A stretch of DNA of 5,382 bases, taken from positions 1 to 5,382 of the forward strand of contig CADFKY010000074.1 of the NCBI GenBank assembly GCA_902834965.1. Direction: 5' to 3'. The position numbers were made by a program, and so were the translations under genes. Origin of the DNA: Veillonellaceae bacterium (lineage in GTDB: Bacteria > Bacillota_C > Negativicutes > Veillonellales > Veillonellaceae). Each line of letters opens with the position of its first letter. The first letter of the stretch is position 1. Positions 1-5,382 of the stretch are shown in pieces. The notes beneath the pieces are model-generated. The model saw only the letters and a program-made list of their open reading frames with translations. It had not been told where the DNA came from and did no database searches.

Positions 1-30
1 AATCTTGCAGCTAAAGTAAACGCTTTATAA
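1..30 (+). CDS. Possible C-terminal end of an upstream gene (partial)
   Basis: Frame 1 reads nine codons (NLAAKVNAL) and then a TAA stop. The other two forward frames close even sooner. The stop lies 10 bp before the first of two terminators, which is where the end of a gene would be expected. Nine residues are too few to identify a family, and a non-coding origin cannot be excluded. I infer a gene end only from its position relative to the terminators. Confidence 0.35.
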   Translation, partial: NLAAKVNAL

Positions 31-40
31 TTTGAGCGTC

Positions 41-80
41 AACAACCTCTTGTTGCCTAGCGATACGGGGTTGTTTTTTT
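41..80 (+). terminator. Rho-independent terminator, first of a tandem pair
   Basis: AACAACC (41-47) is the exact reverse complement of GGTTGTT (69-75). U-G and C-G pairs extend the stem inward by two, and a run of seven T (74-80) overlaps and follows the 3' arm. The loop is long (about 17 nt), so this hairpin is less compact than the next one. It probably ends the transcript of the gene whose tail may be at 1-30. Confidence 0.65.
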
Positions 81-94
81 ATATCTACATCTTC

Positions 95-124
95 AAAGGG
101 ACTCTCTGTTGAGAGTCCCTTTTT
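95..124 (+). terminator. Strong rho-independent terminator, second of a tandem pair
   Basis: A perfect 12-bp stem pairs AAAGGGACTCTC (95-106) with GAGAGTCCCTTT (111-122) around a TGTT tetraloop, and a T run spans 120-124. This is a textbook intrinsic terminator. With the weaker hairpin just upstream it makes a double stop that isolates polA from upstream transcription. On the minus strand the 3' arm is followed by only three T, so it should act mainly on + strand transcripts. Confidence 0.9.
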
Positions 125-146
125 GCATATATAATAAGTTACCTTA

Positions 147-155
147 TGTTATAAT
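147..155 (+). promoter_or_regulatory. Extended -10 promoter for polA
   Basis: TG-T-TATAAT is a consensus -10 hexamer (150-155) with a TGn extension. No good -35 hexamer sits at 16-18 bp; TTGCAT (123-128) is 21 bp away, too far. Extended -10 promoters can work without a -35 box. Transcription would start near 162, giving a leader of about 20 nt before the polA ATG. The site lies directly after the double terminator, as expected for a new transcription unit. Confidence 0.65.
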
Positions 156-172
156 AAAGGATAGAATTAAGT

Positions 173-178
173 GAGGTG
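173..178 (+). promoter_or_regulatory. Ribosome binding site that fixes the polA start
   Basis: GAGGTG matches the anti-Shine-Dalgarno region and lies 4 nt before the ATG at 183. An in-frame GTG at 171 would give four extra residues, but it overlaps this ribosome site and has no site of its own. The ATG at 183 is therefore the better start. Confidence 0.75.
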
Positions 179-182
179 TCTT

Positions 183-2804
183 ATGAAAAAATTAATGATT
201 ATAGATGGCAGTAGTTTGTTATTCCGTGCATTCTTTGCATTACCACCGTTGAAGTCTGCTTTAGGTACTCCAACGAATGCGGTGTACGGTTTCTTAACAA
301 TGCTCATTAAATTGTACGAAGAAATCAATCCTGATTATATTGCAGTAGCTTTTGATAAAGGTCGTCAGACATTCCGTACAGAAATGTATAGCGAATATAA
401 AGGTAATCGTCCAGATGCACCAGAGGATTTACGACCTCAATTTAGCCTTATTCAAGATGTATTAAAAGCGTTGGGTATTTGTGTTATTGAAGAAGAAGGT
501 TTTGAAGGTGACGATATTCTAGGATCGTTGAGTAAGAAATTTGGTACACCAGAAATGGCTGTTAAAATTATTACTGGTGACCGCGATAACCTTCAACTCG
601 TAACAGAACATAGTCATGTATTCCTAACTAAAAAAGGCATTTCTGACATGTTAGAGGTTACTCTTGATAACATGGAGGAACTTTATGGTTATGGCCCAGA
701 TAAGGTTATCGAAATGAAAGCTCTTATGGGGGATTCTTCCGATAACATTCCAGGTGTACCAGGTGTAGGTGAAAAAACGGCTCTTAAATTGATTACAGAA
801 TACGGTAATCTTGAGTCTGTATATGACCATATTGAAGATATTTCTGGTAAGAAATTAAAAGAGCGACTCATTGAAAATAAAGACTTAGCGTTCTTATCTC
901 GTGAGTTAGCTACCATCAAAACGGATATGGACTTATCTTACAAGGTAGAAGACTTTGTGCAAAATTTCCATACTTCTGAGGTACAGCCTTTATTTGAAAC
1001 TCTTGGTTTTACTAAATTAACACCTAGAATTGTACAAGTAATGGGCGGAGAGGAAGCAGCTTTTGGTGACCCAGGCTCTCTTTTTGCACCACAAGAGGAA
1101 ATTTCTCTAGACGATTTAGCTGATGCTAAGGCTCTAACTCCTGACTTCTATACAGATAAAACAGTAGCAGTTCATGTTGTGCTCGATGGAAAAACTCCAT
1201 TTAGAACAATCGAGACTACCTATCTTTCTAATGGTGATACTATCGTTAAAACAAATGATACAAAGGCTGTTCTAGCAGTATTACAAGGGGCTAAGGCCAT
1301 TGTTACTACTCAAACAAAAGAACTAATAGAAGCATTAGGTAAAGAGTCACCAGCTGAAATCTCTTTGTTTAATGATGATAACACTGCACGTATCCATGAT
1401 ATGTCTCTTCTAGCATACTTGTTAGATCCAACACGTACTAACTATGGTTATCTATATTTAACGGAACGTTTCTCTGTGCCTAGCATTGCTAGCGGTAGCG
1501 TAGATGTAGAGTGCGTATCTATGGTGAAAGCTTTACTTGCTATGAATGATGTAGCTTGTGAATCTGCTCGACGTGAAGAGTTATGGTCTTTATATGAAAC
1601 TATTGAGTTGCCATTGATTCATACATTAGTAGTAATGGAGAAAAATGGTATATATATTGATACAAATAAGCTGGCTGAAACGACATCTCGCTTTAAAGAT
1701 GAATTAGCCCAAGTACAACAAGAGATTTATGATCTTGCTGGTGAAACTTTCAACATAAACTCTCCAAAACAGTTGGGGGTCATCTTGTTCGAAAAGATGA
1801 ACTTGCCAGTTATTAAGAAAACTAAGACTGGATATTCTACAGATGCTGAAGTACTTGATATGCTACGTAATGATAGTCCAATCGTGGAAAAAATCTTGGC
1901 ATACCGTTCTGTAGCAAAATTAGTATCTACCTATTGTGAAGGATTAGCAGTCCTTATTAATGATAAGACTAAGCGTATTCATACTACCTTTAATCAAATG
2001 GTTACGGCTACAGGTCGTCTTAGTTCCTCTGATCCTAACTTACAAAACATTCCTGTTCGTACCGAAAAAGGCCGTGAAATTCGTGCCTTATTCTATCCAG
2101 GTGCAGGGTATGACACATTAGTGAGTGCCGATTATTCTCAAATTGAGTTACGTATTTTAGCACATCTTTCTGGCGATGAAGCGTTGATTAAAGCTTTCGT
2201 TGATGGTAAGGATATTCATCGCTTTACTGCAGCAGAGGTACTAGGTAAATCTCAAGATGAGGTAACAAGCGAAGAGCGTTCTCATGCAAAGGCTATTAAC
2301 TTTGGTATTATTTATGGTATTTCTGACTATGGCTTATCTCGCGACCTTGGTATCACACGGGGAGAAGCTAAAAACTATATTGACTTATACTTTAGCCGTT
2401 ATCCTAAGGTTAAAGAGTACATGGATCGTATGGTTCAGGAGGCCCATGAAACTGGTAAGGTTCGCACTATGTTCGGCCGTCAACGCGAACTTCCTGATAT
2501 TAATAGCCGCAACTTTAACCGTCGTTCCTTTGCTGAACGTACGGCGATGAATACACCAATTCAAGGTACTGCTGCAGATATTATCAAGTTAGCAATGAAC
2601 CAAGTTGAGCAAAAGCTAGAGGAAGGAAACTTTAAATCTCGACTTTTATTACAAGTACATGACGAACTTGTATTAGAAGTAGTGAATGAAGAATTAGACG
2701 CAGTTGAAGAATTATTGCGTTCTACAATGCAATCTGTAGTAGAATTACAGGTTCCTCTTATTGTAGATGTGCATCATGCTGAGAACTGGGCATTGGTAAA
2801 ATAG
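183..2804 (+). CDS. polA: DNA polymerase I (5' nuclease + polymerase, proofreading site degenerate)
   Basis: Complete 873-aa family A DNA polymerase, which removes RNA primers and fills gaps in lagging-strand synthesis and repair. Residues 1 to about 290 are the 5'-3' nuclease with a full set of metal-binding acids: D8, D58, E108/D110/D111 (GFEGDD), D133/D135 (TGDRD) and D184/D187 (GDSSDN), followed by the helix-hairpin-helix GVPGVGEKTA. Residues about 300-475 fill the place of the 3'-5' exonuclease domain, but the DxE metal motif is not visible where expected (around 328-336), so proofreading is probably lost, as in Bacillus and Thermus Pol I. Residues about 495-873 are the polymerase: TGRLSS with R612, motif A DYSQIELR (D650), the O helix with R699, K703, F707 and Y711, and motif C HDE (D827/E828). 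The catalytic residues correspond to E. coli D705 and D882 at a constant offset of 55. It probably heads a transcript that includes coaE. Confidence 0.98.
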   Translation: MKKLMIIDGSSLLFRAFFALPPLKSALGTPTNAVYGFLTMLIKLYEEINPDYIAVAFDKGRQTFRTEMYSEYKGNRPDAPEDLRPQFSLIQDVLKALGICVIEEEGFEGDDILGSLSKKFGTPEMAVKIITGDRDNLQLVTEHSHVFLTKKGISDMLEVTLDNMEELYGYGPDKVIEMKALMGDSSDNIPGVPGVGEKTALKLITEYGNLESVYDHIEDISGKKLKERLIENKDLAFLSRELATIKTDMDLSYKVEDFVQNFHTSEVQPLFETLGFTKLTPRIVQVMGGEEAAFGDPGSLFAPQEEISLDDLADAKALTPDFYTDKTVAVHVVLDGKTPFRTIETTYLSNGDTIVKTNDTKAVLAVLQGAKAIVTTQTKELIEALGKESPAEISLFNDDNTARIHDMSLLAYLLDPTRTNYGYLYLTERFSVPSIASGSVDVECVSMVKALLAMNDVACESARREELWSLYETIELPLIHTLVVMEKNGIYIDTNKLAETTSRFKDELAQVQQEIYDLAGETFNINSPKQLGVILFEKMNLPVIKKTKTGYSTDAEVLDMLRNDSPIVEKILAYRSVAKLVSTYCEGLAVLINDKTKRIHTTFNQMVTATGRLSSSDPNLQNIPVRTEKGREIRALFYPGAGYDTLVSADYSQIELRILAHLSGDEALIKAFVDGKDIHRFTAAEVLGKSQDEVTSEERSHAKAINFGIIYGISDYGLSRDLGITRGEAKNYIDLYFSRYPKVKEYMDRMVQEAHETGKVRTMFGRQRELPDINSRNFNRRSFAERTAMNTPIQGTAADIIKLAMNQVEQKLEEGNFKSRLLLQVHDELVLEVVNEELDAVEELLRSTMQSVVELQVPLIVDVHHAENWALVK

Positions 2805-2838
2805 TTTAATTGATAGTATTACGTGTTAGAAGGTATAT

Positions 2839-3453
2839 ATGTTTAAAATAGGCTTAACTGGTGGTATTGCATCAGGCAAGAGTACAGTCCTTACCTATTT
2901 TAAGGACAAAGGAATACCCTATATCGATGCTGATATTGTAGCTCGTGAAGTAGTGGAGCCGGGGACTGAGGGCTTACAAGCTATTGTAGAGACCTTTGGT
3001 TCTAATGTTTTACATGCTGACGGCACACTCAATCGTGAAGCGCTTGGTGCTATAGTCTTTCACAATGAAGAAAAACGACAATTATTAAATAGCTGTCTAA
3101 AAACACATATACGCAATCGTATTATGGAGTTGACATCTCAATATGAACAAGGAAATACGCCAATTTTAATCTATGATATTCCATTACTCATCGAAGGGGA
3201 ATGGTATACCATGATGGATGAGGTGTGGCTCGTATATGTGAATGAAACGACTCAAATCGAACGTTTAATGAGTCGTAATGGATATACGAGAGAGGATGCC
3301 CTTGCTCGTATTAATAGTCAAATGCGGCTTGATGATAAACGTGCCTATGCAGATATAATCGTTGATAATAATGGTACGCCTCATGATTTAACAGTACAGT
3401 TGAATACTATTTGGAATGAGCGTATAGAGACAGTTTTACAAGAATCAAAATAA
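2839..3453 (+). CDS. coaE: Dephospho-CoA kinase
   Basis: 204-aa cytosolic kinase that phosphorylates the ribose 3'-OH of dephospho-CoA with ATP, the last step of coenzyme A synthesis. The length is normal for the family. The P-loop GGIASGKST spans residues 8-16. YIDAD (28-32) carries the acidic residues near the substrate site, followed by the typical AREVVEPG. DIPLLIE (113-119) is the family's core strand and loop. RLMSRNGYTREDA (142-154) followed by INSQM (158-162) is the lid region, and DNNG (176-179) is the conserved C-terminal turn. The ATG has an AGAAGGT ribosome site (2828-2834) 4 nt upstream. The gene begins 34 bp after polA with no terminator between them, so co-transcription is likely. 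Many Firmicutes carry mutM between polA and coaE; it is missing here. No clear terminator follows the stop. Confidence 0.97.
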   Translation: MFKIGLTGGIASGKSTVLTYFKDKGIPYIDADIVAREVVEPGTEGLQAIVETFGSNVLHADGTLNREALGAIVFHNEEKRQLLNSCLKTHIRNRIMELTSQYEQGNTPILIYDIPLLIEGEWYTMMDEVWLVYVNETTQIERLMSRNGYTREDALARINSQMRLDDKRAYADIIVDNNGTPHDLTVQLNTIWNERIETVLQESK

Positions 3454-3498
3454 TTACCTATTATGTACTAAAATTGGTATATAAAAATTAGTATTAAA

Positions 3499-3507
3499 TG
3501 GTATAAT
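3499..3507 (+). promoter_or_regulatory. Extended -10 promoter candidate for the transglycosylase gene pair
   Basis: TG-G-TATAAT (3499-3507) is a consensus -10 with a TGn extension in the 156-bp gap between coaE and the transglycosylase gene. TTGGTA (3474-3479) is 22 bp upstream, too far to serve as a standard -35. Transcription would start near 3514, within a 12-bp perfect palindrome ATAAAATTTTAT (3514-3525). The leader would be about 96 nt and contains a small hairpin, CCGAT (3565-3569) with ATCGG (3576-3580). A second TATAAT (3525-3530) lacks both a TG extension and a -35. The gap is very AT-rich, so chance matches are a concern. Read-through from coaE may also feed these genes. Confidence 0.5.
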
Positions 3508-3593
3508 AAGCCCATAAAATTTTATATAATAGTAACCTACCATTTGGTGTATTACTATATTGTACCGATATCAAAATCGGATAAAGATTGTGT

Positions 3594-3605
3594 AAGGAAA
3601 GGGGG
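3594..3605 (+). promoter_or_regulatory. Ribosome binding site that fixes the transglycosylase start
   Basis: A purine-rich stretch, AAGGAAAGGGGG, ends 4 nt before the ATG at 3610. An in-frame TTG at 3544 would add 22 residues, but it has no ribosome site and would place charged residues ahead of the membrane segment. The ATG at 3610 is preferred. Confidence 0.75.
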
Positions 3606-3609
3606 ATAT

Positions 3610-4164
3610 ATGAAACGTGCAACGGCAACGGCGCTATCGTGCGTCGTACTTGGGTGGTTTTATTTTACTCATTTAGATGATCCTATAGCGCGTCAAGTGG
3701 CGTACCCCTTTAACTATAGAGATGTAGTGATGGCTGCAGCTGATAAGGAACAAGTACCACCTTCCTTAGTGGCTAGTGTTATCTTAGCTGAAAGTAAATA
3801 TAAGAATACTGCGGAATCTGAAACCGGCGCTCTTGGATTGATGCAACTTATGCCAGATACAGCGCGATGGGTAGCTCAACAAGTTGGACATGGAAACTAT
3901 ACAGATCGCCAGTTAAAAGAGCCGGAAACTAATATTGAGTTAGGTACATGGTACCTAGGTCATTTGTTAAAGGAATTTAATGGTGATGAGGTGCAGGCGT
4001 TAGCTGCGTACAATGCGGGACGTGGTCATGTTGAATCTTGGCTCAATGAGAATAAATGGAATGGCATGGTTGATACCATACCTTTTCCTGAAACGCGTAG
4101 CTATGTAAAATCTGTCTTACAGTATCAAGAAAAGTACGAGGCATTATATGGAAACGATTATTGA
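3610..4164 (+). CDS. Membrane-anchored SLT-type lytic transglycosylase
   Basis: 184-aa enzyme of the soluble-lytic-transglycosylase fold (glycoside hydrolase family 23 type), which cleaves the MurNAc-GlcNAc bond of peptidoglycan and leaves a 1,6-anhydro end. After MKR, residues 4-20 are hydrophobic and form a signal anchor or uncleaved signal, placing the domain outside the cytoplasmic membrane (the periplasm if the host is diderm). The catalytic domain covers residues about 36-180. E61 in ILAESKY is the likely catalytic acid, GALGLMQLMP (73-82) is the signature motif, AAYNAG (132-137) is the second signature, and PETRSYVKSVL (160-170) closes the domain. It has no other domain, so it is a minimal single-domain form. 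A cysteine at residue 11 does not sit in a good lipobox. The gene overlaps the next by 17 bp, so the two are translated from one transcript. A transglycosylase of this size after coaE is a neighbourhood I recall from Clostridia and Negativicutes. The physiological role (growth, sporulation remnant or recycling) cannot be told from sequence. Confidence 0.93.
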   Translation: MKRATATALSCVVLGWFYFTHLDDPIARQVAYPFNYRDVVMAAADKEQVPPSLVASVILAESKYKNTAESETGALGLMQLMPDTARWVAQQVGHGNYTDRQLKEPETNIELGTWYLGHLLKEFNGDEVQALAAYNAGRGHVESWLNENKWNGMVDTIPFPETRSYVKSVLQYQEKYEALYGNDY

Positions 4165-4843
4165 AGCTTGTAAAGCATTAGATTATTCATGGTTGCCTCA
4201 GCAGATTGAGGGATTTACCTTAGTGGCGTCCAATGAAGCTGATTATACGGCACTACTTGAGCGTCTCGGAGTCGGTGAAGAGGTATTAAAGGTACCTATT
4301 TTCCATTATCAAAATGATTTGGGGTGGCGATGGTCTGCCTTATATGATAAAGAGGTAGAGGACTATACAGTACATATTGAAATGCCACTATTTTCCTTTG
4401 TTGATATTTCTTTTGTGCGTGCTGATTTAGAGTCGTTTTGGCAAGGATTACAAGATCGCTGTGTCAAAGGGTTAACTAATATGTTAATAGAGCCAGCGAA
4501 TAACTTTACCTTTACCTATCGTCGTCGAGGCATTCCTGAATGGGATTTTTCCGAGGTTATGCCTAAAGAACTGGAAGGCTTTGTATGTGATATTGATCCA
4601 GCTCATGCAATCCGGATGATTAATGGTTCTTTTATTATCGGTGAGTATCGTAAGATGGACGAATGTACAGGATTATTGCTATATTATAACGAATTGCGAG
4701 ATGAATACTTTGCAGAACTTCGTTATAAAAATTATCCTGAAATAGACCATCACCTAGATGCTAAAAATTTAGATGATTTAACTACAGTTCTACGTGAACA
4801 TTTGGGTCCTATATTAAAAGGATTAAATGAACGCGTCGACTAA
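4148..4843 (+). CDS. Conserved-looking protein of unknown function, possible internal duplication
   Basis: 231-aa protein that I do not recognise. It has no signal peptide, membrane segment or cysteine cluster, is rich in acidic and aromatic residues, and should be cytosolic. The ATG lies inside the end of the transglycosylase gene (17-bp overlap, different frame) with GAGG (4138-4141) 6 nt upstream, which supports coupled translation. Codon use looks like that of its neighbours, so it reads as a genuine gene. Two halves resemble each other: DYSWLPQQIEGF (12-23) and DFSEVMPKELEGF (133-145) each open a segment of about 90 residues that runs through beta-like stretches and ends in a helix-like stretch with similar spacing (DLESFWQGLQ at 93-102, DDLTTVLREHLG at 209-220). 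A two-lobed alpha/beta fold is therefore plausible, but this is inference by eye. The link to the transglycosylase suggests a shared transcript and not necessarily a shared function. Confidence 0.85.
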   Translation: METIIEACKALDYSWLPQQIEGFTLVASNEADYTALLERLGVGEEVLKVPIFHYQNDLGWRWSALYDKEVEDYTVHIEMPLFSFVDISFVRADLESFWQGLQDRCVKGLTNMLIEPANNFTFTYRRRGIPEWDFSEVMPKELEGFVCDIDPAHAIRMINGSFIIGEYRKMDECTGLLLYYNELRDEYFAELRYKNYPEIDHHLDAKNLDDLTTVLREHLGPILKGLNERVD

Positions 4844-4948
4844 GGATAATCATTATATATGACTATGCTATTTTTTGAGTTATTTTATATTCATATGAAA
4901 TAATCTAAGTGGGAATGTTTGGTTAAAGCCCATAAGAAAGCGTAGAAT

Positions 4949-4977
4949 TTGTATATACACAGCAAATGTGATATACT
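4949..4977 (+). promoter_or_regulatory. Promoter upstream of rimP
   Basis: TTGTAT (4949-4954), a 17-bp spacer and TATACT (4972-4977) with a TG extension (TGA before the hexamer) form the best sigma-A-type promoter in the window. Transcription would start near 4984, giving a leader of about 124 nt before the rimP ATG at 5108. The leader contains the hairpin at 5004-5031. The promoter sits in the 264-bp gap after the unknown gene, whose own end shows no terminator before this point. Confidence 0.7.
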
Positions 4978-5003
4978 ATATATGACTTTTATATAAATCT
5001 TTT

Positions 5004-5031
5004 AAAAGAGTGGGCTTATGTCCACTCTTTC
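5004..5031 (+). terminator. Hairpin in the rimP leader: terminator or attenuator candidate
   Basis: AAAGAGTGG (5005-5013) pairs perfectly with CCACTCTTT (5022-5030), plus a G-U closing pair, around a six-base loop. The downstream stretch CATTTATG is T-rich but lacks a clean run of T beyond the stem, so termination may be partial. Because it lies after the predicted promoter and before rimP, it cannot be a simple full stop if both elements are real. Partial termination of upstream read-through, attenuation of rimP, or an end for a short RNA of about 50 nt are the options. Confidence 0.5.
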
Positions 5032-5092
5032 ATTTATGATTAGCCTAATTAAGGTATTTGAAAAAAAGAGATATATACAAGATGTAGTAATG

Positions 5093-5099
5093 AAGGAGG
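5093..5099 (+). promoter_or_regulatory. Ribosome binding site that decides the rimP start
   Basis: AAGGAGG is a near-perfect match to the anti-Shine-Dalgarno sequence. It lies 8 nt before the ATG at 5108 but only 2 nt before the in-frame ATG at 5102. Further in-frame ATGs at 5018, 5036 and 5090 lack a comparable site. Confidence 0.85.
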
Positions 5100-5107
5100 C
5101 GATGGCT

Positions 5108-5382
5108 ATGAAGAGAGAAGCAGTAGAGGAATTTGTATCCTCTGTAGTTGAAGGTATTATAGCCGGCACCGAAATGGAACTAGTCGATGTAGATTACGTT
5201 CGTGAACGCGATTGGTATTTGCGTGTCTACCTTGATAAACCAGGTGGTGTAGATTTGGATGATTGTCAGATGGTTAGCGAAAAACTAAGTGCTGTCCTCG
5301 ACGAAAAGGATCCAATTACGGAAAACTATTTATTGGAAGTATCTTCTCCAGGCCTAGATCGAGTTCTTAAGAAGGATAAGGA
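5108..5382 (+). CDS. rimP: Ribosome maturation factor RimP (3' end cut by window)
   Basis: The first 91 residues of RimP, which binds the 30S subunit in the cytoplasm and helps its late assembly; the family is usually around 150 aa, so a little over half is present. The N-terminal domain shows [20 protein letters not shown] (residues 14-33), the [18 protein letters not shown] stretch (36-53) and the diagnostic [14 protein letters not shown] (76-89). The ATG at 5108 is chosen for its spacing from AAGGAGG and because only a few residues then precede the conserved domain. The frame stays open upstream to ATG 5018, but that would add a 30-residue tail overlapping the leader hairpin and unlike the family. 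rimP usually opens the rimP-nusA-infB operon, so nusA is expected beyond the window edge. Confidence 0.95.
   Translation, partial: MKREAVEEFVSSVVEGIIAGTEMELVDVDYVRERDWYLRVYLDKPGGVDLDDCQMVSEKLSAVLDEKDPITENYLLEVSSPGLDRVLKKDK

Noticed and set aside
171..182. GTG start four codons before the polA ATG
   Set aside because: The GTG is part of the ribosome binding sequence for the ATG at 183.
689..919. Open frame of 76 codons on the minus strand
   Set aside because: It lies wholly inside the 5' nuclease and hinge part of polA, has no ribosome site, and its translation resembles no family. It is a shadow of polA.
2284..2550. Open frame of 88 codons on the plus strand with a hydrophobic translation
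   Set aside because: It is in another frame across the catalytic core of polA, whose protein is strongly conserved there. No promoter or ribosome site supports it.
3466..3493. Inverted repeat TACTAA/TTAGTA after coaE as a terminator
   Set aside because: The six-pair stem is almost all A-T, the loop is long and mismatched, and no T run follows.
3544..3609. TTG start adding 22 residues to the transglycosylase
   Set aside because: There is no ribosome site, the extension carries charged residues before the membrane anchor, and the ATG at 3610 has a strong purine-rich site.
3634..3645. Cysteine at residue 11 of the transglycosylase as a lipoprotein anchor
   Set aside because: The sequence ALSC lacks Leu at -3 and a small residue at -2, and the hydrophobic stretch continues after the cysteine instead of ending there. 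A signal anchor fits better.
4859..4903. Small 14-codon open frame with a hydrophobic translation after the unknown gene
   Set aside because: The nearest ribosome-like sequence (AAGGA) is about 12 nt away, too far, and the codons are AT-rich background. It could be a leader peptide, but nothing supports this.
4875..4904. Weak promoter TTGAGT-18-AATAAT, and an AT-only hairpin at 4880-4903
   Set aside because: The -35 and spacing are poor, and the region is AT-rich. The hairpin has no G-C pair and no T run after it, so it is neither a convincing promoter nor a terminator.
5018..5107. N-terminal extension of rimP from the in-frame ATG at 5018
   Set aside because: It would put the start inside the leader hairpin, has only a weak ribosome site, and adds 30 residues not expected in RimP. 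AAGGAGG spaced 8 nt from ATG 5108 is far better.

Overview
The window is visibly AT-rich, and all complete genes lie on the + strand with strong Shine-Dalgarno sites and extended -10 promoters. The gene content (polA, coaE, a small SLT-type lytic transglycosylase, an unrecognised gene, then rimP) and the protein sequences look like a low-GC Firmicute. My best guess is a diderm Negativicute close to Veillonella. That assignment rests on overall impression, not on a database search.

Layout. Bases 1-30 may be the last codons of an upstream gene. They are followed by two tandem terminators (41-80 and 95-124) that insulate what comes next. An extended -10 promoter near 150 drives polA (183-2804, complete DNA polymerase I of 873 aa). 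coaE (2839-3453, dephospho-CoA kinase) follows after 34 bp, probably in the same transcript. A 156-bp gap holds an extended -10 promoter candidate, after which come a membrane-anchored lytic transglycosylase (3610-4164) and, overlapping it by 17 bp, a 231-aa cytosolic protein of unknown function (4148-4843). The 264-bp gap after that gene contains the best promoter in the window (TTGTAT-17-TATACT with TG extension) and a strong GC-containing hairpin inside the resulting leader. It ends at a perfect AAGGAGG ribosome site in front of rimP (5108 to the window edge, truncated), which normally opens the rimP-nusA-infB operon.

How the genes work together. polA serves repair and Okazaki-fragment maturation, coaE does the last step of CoA synthesis, the transglycosylase cleaves peptidoglycan outside the membrane, and rimP matures the 30S subunit. 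These are housekeeping functions that share a neighbourhood rather than one pathway. The polA-coaE-transglycosylase order resembles a chromosomal neighbourhood I recall from Clostridia and Negativicutes, often with mutM between polA and coaE; mutM is absent here.

I do not see a mobile element, CRISPR array, defence system or RNA gene. The points most worth a second look are a possible internal duplication in the 231-aa unknown protein and the hairpin-containing leader before rimP, which has alternative pairings that could act as a regulatory switch. Neither is strong evidence of a new system.
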